A DNA stretch of 63,178 nucleotides from JAGZHZ01 sp963929865 (GTDB lineage: Bacteria > Bacillota > Clostridia > Lachnospirales > Lachnospiraceae): the NCBI GenBank assembly GCA_963929865.1, contig CAWVKK010000031.1, forward strand, positions 1-63,178, in the 5' to 3' direction. The notes below the pieces were generated by a model that saw only the letters and a list, made by a program, of their open reading frames with translations, made no database searches and was not told the DNA's origin. The translations under genes and the position numbers were made by a program. Below are positions 53,484 through 61,374 of this stretch, in pieces; the stretch's first letter is position 1, and every line of letters begins with the position of its first letter.

Positions 53484-53512
53484 TTGATTAATTTTCGAAA
53501 AAACTATATGAT
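53484..53512 (+). promoter_or_regulatory. Putative promoter of ftsZ
   Basis: TTGATT (53484-53489) and TATGAT (53507-53512) with 17 bp between, about 97 bp ahead of ftsZ. Confidence 0.5.
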
Positions 53513-53608
53513 ATAGTAAATACGGTTTGGATACTGAACAGAGGGTATCTCAGGGAGCTGTAAATGGATTTGAGGATATAAGGGATACAAAAAAGGAGGA
53601 AATACACC

Positions 53609-54793
53609 TTGTTAGAAATTATGACAAACGAATCGGATTCTGCAGCAAAGATTATCGTCATTGGTGTCGGCGGTGCAGGTAATAATGCAGTAAATAGAAT
53701 GGTTGAAGAGACAATTGCAGGCGTGGAGTTTATCGGAGTCAATACCGATAAGCAGGCGCTGCAGTTGTGCAAAGCTCCTACGACAATTCAGATTGGCGAG
53801 AAAGTCACAAAAGGACTGGGAGCTGGAGCACGCCCTGAGATTGGTGCGCAGGCAGCGGAGGAGAGCGCCGAAGATCTGCGCCAGGCGATGCAGGGAGCGG
53901 ACATGGTGTTTGTCACCTGCGGAATGGGCGGCGGAACCGGAACAGGAGGAGCCCCTATTGTAGCGGGGATCGCCAAAGAAATGGGAATCCTGACGGTCGG
54001 CGTTGTCACAAAACCGTTCCGGTTTGAGGCAAAGACACGGATGAACAATGCGCTTGCGGGAATCGAAAAGTTAAAGGATAATGTAGATACTTTGATTGTG
54101 ATTCCAAATGATAAGCTGCTGGAGATTGTGGATCGAAGAACGACGATGCCGGAAGCATTGAAAAAGGCAGACGAGGTTCTGCAGCAGGCAGTGCAGGGCA
54201 TCACAGATCTGATCAATCTGCCGGCCCTGATCAACCTTGACTTTGCAGACGTCCAGACCGTTATGAAAGATAAAGGAATCGCCCATATCGGCATCGGACA
54301 TGCCAAGGGCGACGATAAAGCTCTGGAAGCAGTGAAAATGGCAGTGGCCAGTCCTCTTTTGGAGACTACCATTTCCGGCGCGTCTCACGTCATCATCAAC
54401 ATTTCCGGAGATATCTCCCTGATGGATGCCAACGATGCGGCAAGCTATGTTCAGGAACTTGCCGGCGATCAGGCAAATATTATCTTCGGCGCAATGTATG
54501 ACGATACGTATGCGGATGAGGCGAGCATTACGGTGATTGCGACAGGACTTGACACGGCGACGGCAACGCAGCCGTCTGTCAACCAGAAGATTGTACCTGA
54601 GTTTCCGAACTATGGAAGATCGGAGAAAAAGACGACGACCTTCCAGCGCACGGCAAGTACGACGACAAGAAGCAATCCGGCTGCCTCCCAGACGACAAGA
54701 ACATCATCCTCAAGCTTTGGAAAATACAGAACCCCTGAAAGTACCGTAGCAGAAAAAGAAATACAGATCCCGGATTTCTTAAAGAGAAGATAA
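53609..54793 (+). CDS. ftsZ: Cell division GTPase FtsZ
   Basis: Tubulin-like GTPase that forms the Z-ring. It is 394 residues: VIGVGGAGNNAVNRM, tubulin signature GGGTGTGGAP, T7 loop NLDFADVQTVM, a Thr/Ser/Arg-rich linker (about 320-380) and the C-terminal anchor peptide IPDFLKRR. The start is TTG at 53609 with AAGGAGGAAA 9 bp ahead; an ATG four codons later is too far from it. The weak start codon may limit FtsZ dosage. A strong hairpin terminates the cluster. Confidence 0.97.
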   Translation: MLEIMTNESDSAAKIIVIGVGGAGNNAVNRMVEETIAGVEFIGVNTDKQALQLCKAPTTIQIGEKVTKGLGAGARPEIGAQAAEESAEDLRQAMQGADMVFVTCGMGGGTGTGGAPIVAGIAKEMGILTVGVVTKPFRFEAKTRMNNALAGIEKLKDNVDTLIVIPNDKLLEIVDRRTTMPEALKKADEVLQQAVQGITDLINLPALINLDFADVQTVMKDKGIAHIGIGHAKGDDKALEAVKMAVASPLLETTISGASHVIINISGDISLMDANDAASYVQELAGDQANIIFGAMYDDTYADEASITVIATGLDTATATQPSVNQKIVPEFPNYGRSEKKTTTFQRTASTTTRSNPAASQTTRTSSSSFGKYRTPESTVAEKEIQIPDFLKRR

Positions 54794-54812
54794 AAAAAGA
54801 AAAAGATAAGAG

Positions 54813-54849
54813 TAAGGCTGCTGCAGATTTTAAATTTGCAGCAGCCTTA
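54813..54849. terminator. Terminator between ftsZ and convergent aroE
   Basis: TAAGGCTGCTGCA (54813-54825) pairs perfectly with TGCAGCAGCCTTA (54837-54849). Only a short T-rich tail follows on either strand, so efficiency is uncertain. Confidence 0.75.
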
Positions 54850-54879
54850 TTCTCATCTGTATGCCTGTCCGGGGAAGGA

Positions 54880-55746
54880 TCAGGAAAAATACGCTTCTTT
54901 GATCAGAGAAACCGGCATTTCCTGCCCGGTCCAGATGCGGAAAGCTTCGGCGCCCTGGTATAACAGCATGTACAGACCGTTAAAGGTTCTGCACCCGCGC
55001 TCCGCTGCCTGGCGCATCAGAAGCGTCTGGCGGGGATTATAGATGATATCCGATACGAGCAGAGATTCATGCAGAAAGTCGGCGCGCGGGATCGGAGAGC
55101 TTCCCTCATGGGGGATCATGCCGATCGGGGTGGCGTTTGTCAGAAGATCGCTGTCGTCCAGAGAAGCTTTCAGGGACGTCTCATCGAGCAGATCAAAGAG
55201 TTCGGCACGGCATGATGTGTTTTGACTGACAGAGTCCACAAGCTTTTGAGCGTGATCCCAGGAGCGGCCGCGGCGGTTAAAGACGCGGATAGAAGCAGCT
55301 CCGTCGAGCGCTGCCTGCACGCAGATTGCGGTCGCCGCGCCGCCTGCGCCTAAAAGGGTAATCCGCTTTTGAGAGACAGAAAATCCTGTCTCTGCAAGAG
55401 ACTGAATATAGCCGACGCCATCCGTATTGTGCCCCGTCAGAATACCGCCGTCATTTACGACGGTATTGACTGCGCCGATCATGCGGGCAGCGGGAGAAAG
55501 ACGGTCGGCAAGCTCGCACATTCTTGTCTTGTCGGGCATTGTGCAGTTAAAGCCCCGCACATTCAGAAGCTTCAGCGCCTCGACGGCGGATTTAAGCTGG
55601 TCTTCCCCGACATCAAAGCACAGATAGACATAATCAAGCCCGAGCGCCTGAAACGCGCGGTTGTGCATCAGGGGAGAGATGCTGTGGGCGACGGGACTCC
55701 CGAGAAGCCCTGTCAGCCTGGTGTGACCGGTAATATGATAATCCAA
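54880..55746 (-). CDS. aroE: Shikimate dehydrogenase
   Basis: Reduces 3-dehydroshikimate to shikimate with NADPH. It is 288 residues from TTG at 55746 (AAAGGAGT seven bases ahead). The substrate site is GSPVAHSISPLMHN, and VRGFNCTMPDKTRM carries Met-Pro-Asp-Lys at the usual Thr-x-P-x-K catalytic lysine site. NADP-binding is LLGAGGAATAI with NRRGRSWDHA, and SDIIYNPRQT closes the domain. The frame remains open to 56355 through aroD on the other strand, which is not coding. It is divergent from aroD with a 210-bp shared upstream region. Confidence 0.94.
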   Translation of the reverse strand: MDYHITGHTRLTGLLGSPVAHSISPLMHNRAFQALGLDYVYLCFDVGEDQLKSAVEALKLLNVRGFNCTMPDKTRMCELADRLSPAARMIGAVNTVVNDGGILTGHNTDGVGYIQSLAETGFSVSQKRITLLGAGGAATAICVQAALDGAASIRVFNRRGRSWDHAQKLVDSVSQNTSCRAELFDLLDETSLKASLDDSDLLTNATPIGMIPHEGSSPIPRADFLHESLLVSDIIYNPRQTLLMRQAAERGCRTFNGLYMLLYQGAEAFRIWTGQEMPVSLIKEAYFS

Positions 55747-55956
55747 TGAAATGACTCCTTTCCGTGTGATGTGACGGCAGTCCGGAAAACAGGGCGAGCT
55801 GCCGCTTCCCGCGAGATCAGACGAGACGCAGGATTCTTTTTTTATATTAGCGAAAAGCCGCAGATCTGTCAACACCGTCAGATACTGCGGACGCTTTACA
55901 GCGAAAAGATGTAACATTTGGACAATCAGACAGATATAGAAAAGAGAGGAATTGAT

Positions 55957-56757
55957 ATGAGTATAAAAATCCGAAATTTGGAGCTTGGAACCGGAATGCC
56001 CAAAATCTGCATTCCGATCACAGGCAGCAACAGGGAGCAGATTGAGCGGCAGCTGGAGGAGATACACAGGCAGCCATTCGACCTTGCAGAATGGCGCTGC
56101 GATTTCTTTGAAAACGTTTCCGACCCGGAGGCTGTGACAGACATGATCCGGCTGATCCGCCAAAGCCTCGGAGAAAAGCCGTTTCTTTTCACATTCCGCA
56201 CAAAATGGGAGGGAGGAGAAAAAGAGATCCAGCAGGAAGCGTACCGGGATCTGATCTGTCTTGCCGCGCGGACGAATCAGGTGGATCTGATTGACGCCGA
56301 GCTGTTTCGGGAGAGCGGGCTTGGCAGGGAAGTGAAACCGGTTTTGGAACAGCACGCAGTCAGGATGGTCGGATCAAACCACGACTTTGAGAAGACTCCG
56401 CCCTCGGAGGAGATCGTCACAAGACTGCTTCAGATGAAGGAAAACGGAGCCGATATTCCCAAAATCGCCGTCATGCCCCGCAGCGGACATGACGTGCTGG
56501 AGCTTTTAAAGGCAACGTGGGAATTTTGCCGGTACGCTCCGAAGACGCCGGTGATCACGATGGCGATGGGCGGCGTTGGGATGATCAGCAGAGTGGCAGG
56601 AGAAGCGTTCGGGTCAGCGGTAACATTCGGAAGCGCAGGCGTCTGCTCGGCTCCCGGACAGATTCCGGCAAAAAAGCTGCGGGATGTTCTTGAAATTTTG
56701 CACAATCCGGAAAGAGAAAGCGGAAAAAATGAAAAAGAAGGCAGAACATGTCGATAA
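55957..56757 (+). CDS. aroD: 3-dehydroquinate dehydratase, type I
   Basis: Forms 3-dehydroshikimate, the substrate of the neighbouring aroE product. It is a 266-residue TIM barrel. The Schiff-base lysine is K169 in IPKIAVMP and the catalytic histidine is H142 in VGSNHDF. The entry region is PKICIPITG and the closing loop is FGSAVTFGSA. AGAGAGGAATTG precedes the ATG at 55957; a TTG at 55918 is less likely. Confidence 0.95.
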   Translation: MSIKIRNLELGTGMPKICIPITGSNREQIERQLEEIHRQPFDLAEWRCDFFENVSDPEAVTDMIRLIRQSLGEKPFLFTFRTKWEGGEKEIQQEAYRDLICLAARTNQVDLIDAELFRESGLGREVKPVLEQHAVRMVGSNHDFEKTPPSEEIVTRLLQMKENGADIPKIAVMPRSGHDVLELLKATWEFCRYAPKTPVITMAMGGVGMISRVAGEAFGSAVTFGSAGVCSAPGQIPAKKLRDVLEILHNPERESGKNEKEGRTCR

Positions 56758-56781
56758 AATTAAAAAGAGAAATCCCTGTAT

Positions 56782-56814
56782 TTGACAAATTTATAATCTC
56801 CCCTGCTCTATAAT
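56782..56814 (+). promoter_or_regulatory. spoIIG-type promoter with a 21-bp spacer
   Basis: TTGACA (56782-56787) and TATAAT (56809-56814) are both perfect but 21 bp apart. The Bacillus spoIIG promoter likewise has an over-long spacer and depends on Spo0A~P. TTTGACA overlaps, on the other strand, TGTCAAA, one base away from the Spo0A box TGTCGAA. The +1 would fall near 56821. Confidence 0.65.
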
Positions 56815-56862
56815 AGAAGATGCCTGACAGGGCAGAAAAAAATAGACGGCAGGGGGGATTTT

Positions 56863-57735
56863 TTGTACTATGAATGGTACATAGATCTGTTTTTTCTGGA
56901 AAATGTGATCATGGATTACCTGCTTCTTTTTACATGGAGACGATTGCTTCGAAAAAAAATCAAAAAAAGAAGGATACTGCTTGCGGCGCTCGCCGGATCG
57001 GGGATTGTATGCCTGATCACGGTGCTTCCTTTTCCAAAAAGAAGGGTTCGGATGGCAATAGGAAATTTGGCGGGCAGCATCACAATGCTGAAAATCAGCA
57101 GACCGGGGGACGAAAAAGCAAAATGGGGAAAAGACCTCTTATCGCTGTATCTGGTGACTGTCTGCGCGGGAGGAATTTTTCAGATGATCAAAAGCATTCT
57201 TCCGGCTTCTTTTTTTCAGCTCATGATTCCAGGAGCGCTTTTGCTGGAAGGAATGCTTCACAGCCTTCGGGAAATTCGCCGGCAAACCGCACAGGAATAC
57301 GAAGTGATTTTATACCGGAACGGAAAAGAAAAGCGCTGCAGAGGTTTTTTAGATACGGGAAACCGTCTGAAAAATCCATGGAATCATCAGCCTGTCATGG
57401 TGGTTTCCTACGAAGCGGCAGCCAAGCTTTTTTCCTGTCAGGAGCAGCAGCAGATAGAGCAGATGTTTCAGTTTTCAGCGCCAGAAAAAATAACGGAGAG
57501 CTTTTTTTACATTCCTTATCACAGCATCGGAAAAGAGAGGGGACTTCTCCCATGCGTGATACTGGATCAGGTGATGATAAAGGGGTACAAGAGAAGATTT
57601 CGGATACAAAAGCCTTCGGCAGCTCTTTGCAGAATACCGGTCAGCAAGTATGACAATTATGAGGTGATTCTTCAGCCGCTGTTTATAGAGAATGAAAATG
57701 AAATAGGAAAACAGGAGGAAACGTATGGTAATTAA
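56863..57735 (+). CDS. spoIIGA: Sigma-E processing peptidase SpoIIGA
   Basis: Membrane aspartic protease that cleaves pro-sigma-E in the mother cell. It is 290 residues: about five hydrophobic segments in the first 140, then a soluble protease domain with the catalytic DTGN at D164 (GFLDTGNRLKNP) and YIPYHSIGK. The start is TTG with AGGGGGG five bases ahead. It overlaps sigE by 11 bp, the conserved spoIIG operon. Confidence 0.94.
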   Translation: MYYEWYIDLFFLENVIMDYLLLFTWRRLLRKKIKKRRILLAALAGSGIVCLITVLPFPKRRVRMAIGNLAGSITMLKISRPGDEKAKWGKDLLSLYLVTVCAGGIFQMIKSILPASFFQLMIPGALLLEGMLHSLREIRRQTAQEYEVILYRNGKEKRCRGFLDTGNRLKNPWNHQPVMVVSYEAAAKLFSCQEQQQIEQMFQFSAPEKITESFFYIPYHSIGKERGLLPCVILDQVMIKGYKRRFRIQKPSAALCRIPVSKYDNYEVILQPLFIENENEIGKQEETYGN

Positions 57736-58465
57736 AATTGCGATGCCGGACCGGTTTCAACTCAGGATGGTACCGAGTTTATCGAATCTTTTCTTGAAAA
57801 ACACAAGAGAGGTCCATTATATAGGAGGCTCCGACGTACTCCCGGCGCCTCTGGAACCGGAACAGGAAGCGGCGTGCATTCAGGAATTGGGGACGACGGG
57901 AGACAGCGAAGCGAAATCAGAACTGATAGAGCATAATCTGAGGCTGGTGGTATACATAGCCAAAAAATTTGACAATACAGGAGTAGGGGTAGAGGATCTG
58001 ATTTCCATCGGAACAATCGGGCTGATCAAAGCGATCAATACGTTTAACAGGGATAAAAATATAAAACTGGCGACATACGCGTCCCGGTGCATTGAAAATG
58101 AGATCTTGATGTATCTGAGGAGAAACAGCAAAACAAGAATGGAGGTTTCGATCGACGAACCTCTGAACGTAGACTGGGACGGAAATGAACTGCTGCTGTC
58201 GGATATCCTGGGGACGGACGAAGACGTCATTTACAAAAATATGGAAAATGAGGCAGAAAAAAATCTGCTTGGGAAAGCCATTGACACGCTGTCCGAGAGG
58301 GAGCGGACAATCGTACAGCTGCGGTTTGGTCTAAATACGCGGGACGGAGAGGAAAAAACGCAGAAAGAGGTGGCGGATCTTCTGGGAATCTCACAGTCTT
58401 ATATCTCAAGGCTGGAAAAGAAAATTATCAAACGGCTGAAGCGGGAGATTGTGCGGTTTGAATGA
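57725..58465 (+). CDS. sigE: Sporulation sigma factor sigma-E (pro-form)
   Basis: Mother-cell sigma factor of early sporulation, 246 residues. An N-terminal pro-sequence of roughly 30 residues precedes the processing region VHYIGGSDVLPAPL, close to the Bacillus YYIGGSEALPPPL. Region 2 is EHNLRLVVYIAKKF with GLIKAINTFNRDKNIKLATYASRCIENEI. Region 4 includes LSERERTIVQLRFGL and SQSYISRLEKKI. Translation is coupled to spoIIGA, its activating protease. Confidence 0.97.
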   Translation: MVIKIAMPDRFQLRMVPSLSNLFLKNTREVHYIGGSDVLPAPLEPEQEAACIQELGTTGDSEAKSELIEHNLRLVVYIAKKFDNTGVGVEDLISIGTIGLIKAINTFNRDKNIKLATYASRCIENEILMYLRRNSKTRMEVSIDEPLNVDWDGNELLLSDILGTDEDVIYKNMENEAEKNLLGKAIDTLSERERTIVQLRFGLNTRDGEEKTQKEVADLLGISQSYISRLEKKIIKRLKREIVRFE

Positions 58466-58520
58466 GATAGAACGGAAATAAAAAATATGACAAAAATATC
58501 AGAAATTTCGAAAAAAACAG

Positions 58521-58549
58521 ATGACTTTTTCTGAAAAAAGGAGTATGAT
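58521..58549 (+). promoter_or_regulatory. Putative promoter of the kinase-fold gene
   Basis: ATGACT (58521-58526) and TATGAT (58544-58549) with a 17-bp spacer, about 50 bp ahead of the start codon. Confidence 0.45.
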
Positions 58550-58602
58550 AAAAATGTAATGAAACAGCGATAAAAGACACATAGGAAGAACGGGGTGTTT
58601 TT

Positions 58603-59349
58603 ATGGGAGAAAAAGTATTATTAGTATCGGGAAATCATGAAATTTATAGAGACGGCGATATCGTGACGAAAGTCTACCGAAGCGGATTTTCAAAATCAGA
58701 GGTCTTAAGAGAGGCAATGTACCAGGCAATCGCGGAAGAGCTTGGCATTTTAGTACCTCAGGTATTGGGAGTTGTAAAATTAGAGGACGGATGCATGGGA
58801 ATGCAGAGCGCATATGTGGAGGGGAAGACGCTGGCACAGCTTATGGAAGAAAATCCAGACAAAAAAGAAGAGTATCTCAAACAGATGGTAGAGCTTCAGG
58901 TGCAGCTTTCTTCCAAAGAGGCTCCGTTAATTCCGGATTTGAAGGTGAAAATGGCAGCTCAGATAAAAGGTCTGACAGAAATCAACGACATTACGCGGTT
59001 CGAGATTATGACGAAGCTAAACGGCATGGCGGATCACAGAAAGCTGTGTCATGGAGAGATGTGTCCGGAAAACATCATCGTCAATGAGAAGGGATGGTAT
59101 GTCGTTGACTGGATTCACGCGGCAAACGGAAATGTGAGCGCGGACGTGGCGAGAACGTATCTGCTTTTGAACTTAAAAGACAAAGATACAGCCGATGAAT
59201 ATCTGGCTCTGTTCTGCGCAAGGACAAGAACAGAAAAGGCATATGTGCAGGAATGGCTTCCCATCGTCGCGGCAGCGCAGCTGACAAAGAAAAGATGCCA
59301 GGAAGAAAAACTGCTCCATTCCTGGCTGAATATCTGCGATATCGACTGA
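58603..59349 (+). CDS. Aminoglycoside-phosphotransferase-like kinase-fold protein
   Basis: Small-molecule kinase fold, 248 residues, in the APH/choline-kinase-like group. The N-lobe has VTKVYRSGFSKSEVLREA (ATP lysine and helix). The catalytic loop reads LCHGEMCPENII, H150-G-E152 to N157, where the family has H-G-D...N. The metal aspartate follows in YVVDWIHA. The catalytic Asp is thus Glu, so activity may be altered. The substrate is unknown and nothing ties it specifically to antibiotic resistance. It lies between sigE and the XRE regulator and ends at a very strong terminator. Confidence 0.8.
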   Translation: MGEKVLLVSGNHEIYRDGDIVTKVYRSGFSKSEVLREAMYQAIAEELGILVPQVLGVVKLEDGCMGMQSAYVEGKTLAQLMEENPDKKEEYLKQMVELQVQLSSKEAPLIPDLKVKMAAQIKGLTEINDITRFEIMTKLNGMADHRKLCHGEMCPENIIVNEKGWYVVDWIHAANGNVSADVARTYLLLNLKDKDTADEYLALFCARTRTEKAYVQEWLPIVAAAQLTKKRCQEEKLLHSWLNICDID

Positions 59350-59365
59350 CACAGACATAAGGACA

Positions 59366-59409
59366 AAAAGGATGCGGGGCTGAATGTTCGCTCAGCCCCG
59401 CATCCTTTT
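59366..59409. terminator. Very strong terminator
   Basis: An 18-bp perfect stem, AAAAGGATGCGGGGCTGA (59366-59383) with its complement at 59392-59409, around an 8-nt loop. It ends in TTTT on the plus strand and, because the stem starts with AAAA, in TTTT on the minus strand too. Confidence 0.92.
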
Positions 59410-59473
59410 CCCTGCGGGGATATAATCTGTTCTAAAATCGATTCTCATCTTAAGGCTCTGACAGAAAACTTTT

Positions 59474-59707
59474 TCAATCCAAATCTTCAGGGCGCTTGGA
59501 TTCATGTCGGACGTCTGTTCTTCCAACCAGATAATCAATGGTAGTTCCATAGTAGGTTGCAAGACGGGATAACATTTCTACCGGGATATTCCGCGTGCCA
59601 TTTTCGTAATGCGAATACGTACGCTGACTGATATGAAGATATTCACTGACTTTTTTCTGGGTGAGATCTGCATCTTCACGCAGATTTTGAATTCGTTGGT
59701 ATTTCAT
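59474..59707 (-). CDS. XRE-family helix-turn-helix regulator
   Basis: A 77-residue DNA-binding protein made only of the Cro/CI-type domain. The helices LREDADLTQKKVSEYL and SQRTYSHYENG form the HTH, and TTIDYLVGRTD is the usual last helix. There is no sensor domain. The target is unknown; the shared upstream region with the 57-residue ORF suggests autoregulation and control of that ORF. A TATAAT-like -10 on the minus strand is at 59728-59733. Ribosome site TGGAGGAATC. Confidence 0.9.
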   Translation of the reverse strand: MKYQRIQNLREDADLTQKKVSEYLHISQRTYSHYENGTRNIPVEMLSRLATYYGTTIDYLVGRTDVRHESKRPEDLD

Positions 59708-59752
59708 ATTGATTCCTCCATACCGAGATTATATGTCAGAAAGATTGGACTA

Positions 59753-59781
59753 TTGCATTCTGGAACAAAATGGGCTAAAAT
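59753..59781 (+). promoter_or_regulatory. Putative promoter of the 57-residue ORF
   Basis: TTGCAT (59753-59758) and TAAAAT (59776-59781) with a 17-bp spacer, directly ahead of AAAAAGGAGGGC and a GTG start. Confidence 0.5.
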
Positions 59782-59802
59782 AATTAAAAAGGAGGGCTTA
59801 AC

Positions 59803-59976
59803 GTGACGCAAAAAGAAGTAAGAGATATCGTTTTTAAAGCGCTGAACCGGGAAGAAAACGACCGGATTGTGACGCTTGCCCTGGCGGAAGAGACAGGGAG
59901 CAGCGCCGTCCTGATTCAGTTTGACGACGGAACAAAATATAAAATTAAGATAGAAAATACAGAGCAGGAATTTTAA
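59803..59976 (+). CDS. Small protein of unknown function between xre and sigG
   Basis: A 57-residue ORF starting with GTG behind a perfect AAGGAGGG. It begins MTQKEVRDIVFKALNREEND and ends with a beta-rich part (VLIQFDDGTKYKIKIENTEQEF). I do not recognise the family. It has its own promoter candidate and a terminator that begins inside its stop codon, so it is very likely expressed as a single-gene unit. No signal peptide or membrane segment. Confidence 0.7.
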   Translation: MTQKEVRDIVFKALNREENDRIVTLALAEETGSSAVLIQFDDGTKYKIKIENTEQEF

Positions 59977-60011
59977 AGCCCCGGCGTTATTGTCAAGGGC
60001 TTTTATTTTTT
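59975..60011 (+). terminator. Terminator of the 57-residue ORF
   Basis: AAAGCCC (59975-59981) pairs with GGGCTTT (59997-60003), followed by a T-rich run. Confidence 0.8.
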
Positions 60012-60111
60012 ATATTTTTCCGAAAATCGTATATTTTATTTTCATTGTGAGAATCATTCTAATAAAAGTTTCAGCGAAGTTTCAGCAAAATGAGATAGGA
60101 GGATTCTTGCA

Positions 60112-60888
60112 ATGGGACTGAATAAAGTAGAAATTTGCGGAGTCAATACGGCGAAGCTGCCGGTGTTAAACCATGAGGAAAAAGAGAACCTGTTCCGCAG
60201 AATCAGGCAGGGAGACGGGGAGGCAAGAGAGCAGTATATAAAAGGAAATCTGCGCCTCGTTCTGAGTGTGATAAAAAGATTTTCCGGCAGCAATGAAAAC
60301 GCAGACGATCTGTTTCAGATTGGCTGCATCGGATTGATCAAGGCGATCGATAACTTTGACGCTTCTTTAAATGTGAAATTTTCTACGTATGCGGTTCCTA
60401 TGATTATAGGAGAAATTCGCCGTTATCTAAGAGACAACAACAGTATCCGGGTGTCCCGGTCGCTCAGGGATACGGCGTACAAAGCGATCTCTGCAAGAGA
60501 GCTGTATATGAAAAAAAATTTAAAGGAGCCTACGATCTGCGAGCTTTCTGAGGAGATCGGCGTTCCGAAAGAAGAGATCGTGATGGCGATGGACGCCATT
60601 CAAAGCCCTGTCAGCCTGTACGATCCTGTCTACACAGAGGGAGGCGACACGCTCTATGTCATGGATCAGATCAGCGACAAAAAGAGCAGAGAAGAAAACT
60701 GGGTGGAGGACATTGCAATTAAAGAGGCGATGAAACGGCTGGGAGAGAGAGAACGGTATATTGTAGAACTGCGCTTTTACGAGGGAAAAACCCAGATGGA
60801 GGTTGCGCAGGAGATCGGAATCTCGCAGGCGCAGGTCAGCCGCCTGGAAAAAAGCGCCTTAAAAAATATGAGAGGCTATCTCAGATAG
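60112..60888 (+). CDS. sigG: Sporulation sigma factor sigma-G
   Basis: Late forespore sigma factor, 258 residues. The N-terminal KVEICGVNTAKLPVL is a sigma-G hallmark close to Bacillus (NKVEICGVDTSKLPVL). Region 2 includes GNLRLVLSVIKRF and FSTYAVPMIIGEIRRYLRD, and region 4 GERERYIVELRFYEGKTQMEVAQEIGISQAQVSRLE. A weak forespore-type promoter can be drawn upstream (GTATA at 60029-60033, 15 bp, then GAGAATCATT), but the -10 fits poorly. AGATAGGAGG precedes the ATG. Confidence 0.96.
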   Translation: MGLNKVEICGVNTAKLPVLNHEEKENLFRRIRQGDGEAREQYIKGNLRLVLSVIKRFSGSNENADDLFQIGCIGLIKAIDNFDASLNVKFSTYAVPMIIGEIRRYLRDNNSIRVSRSLRDTAYKAISARELYMKKNLKEPTICELSEEIGVPKEEIVMAMDAIQSPVSLYDPVYTEGGDTLYVMDQISDKKSREENWVEDIAIKEAMKRLGERERYIVELRFYEGKTQMEVAQEIGISQAQVSRLEKSALKNMRGYLR

Positions 60889-60901
60889 ACGCAAAGAGTC
60901 G

Positions 60902-61159
60902 TCATGCCCGGGAAGATTTGATATCGTCTTCTTTGACATTGACTAAAATGATGTCATCTCCGATTTGGACAATCTCTTTCCAGGGAATGATATATTCACA
61001 CTCCCTGCCAAAAACAGAAAAAAGACGCCCTGGTCCCGGAACAATCAGACACACAATACAGCCGGTTTCCGGATTGATGTCAACGTCCGTCACACATCCC
61101 AGAGAACGGCACGTACAGATGTTGATCACCTCTTTTTGACGCAGATCGCAGATACGCAT
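60902..61159 (-). CDS. YlmC/YmxH-family PRC-barrel sporulation protein
   Basis: An 85-residue PRC-barrel protein: RICDLRQKEVINICTCRSLGCVTDVDINPETG followed by IPWKEIVQIGDDIILV. Members are found mainly in endospore formers and often lie beside sigG or sigE, as here, though the molecular role is not established. It is convergent with sigG (13 bp between the stops). GAGAGGAAT precedes the start. Confidence 0.88.
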   Translation of the reverse strand: MRICDLRQKEVINICTCRSLGCVTDVDINPETGCIVCLIVPGPGRLFSVFGRECEYIIPWKEIVQIGDDIILVNVKEDDIKSSRA

Positions 61160-61240
61160 AGAAATTCCTCTCTTACGATTTTGTTTCCTGATAGTATCTT
61201 ATGAAAAGTGAAAAAAAATGTGATTCCTTTTCAAAAAAAG

Positions 61241-61269
61241 TTGACAGTATTTGTCGAATTCGCTATACT
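61241..61269 (+). promoter_or_regulatory. Promoter of nrdR
   Basis: TTGACA (61241-61246) and TATACT (61264-61269) with a 17-bp spacer, about 105 bp ahead of nrdR. The spacer contains TGTCGAA (61252-61258), identical to a Spo0A box, within the palindrome CGAATTCG. Confidence 0.75.
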
Positions 61270-61374
61270 CAGACTGAATACACTCTGCGCCGCGCAGCCA
61301 GCGGCACAAAAACGAGAGATACACGGGAGACAGAAAATCCGCTTTACAACAGAAATCTGCAAGGAGGAAAACAT

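Noticed and set aside
55747..56355. Upstream extension of aroE on the minus strand
   Set aside because: It lies antisense to aroD. A strong ribosome site precedes the TTG at 55746.
60029..60048. Forespore sigma-F/G promoter for sigG
   Set aside because: The -35-like GTATA is present, but the -10 matches the GGNNANANTR consensus poorly. It is mentioned only in the sigG entry.
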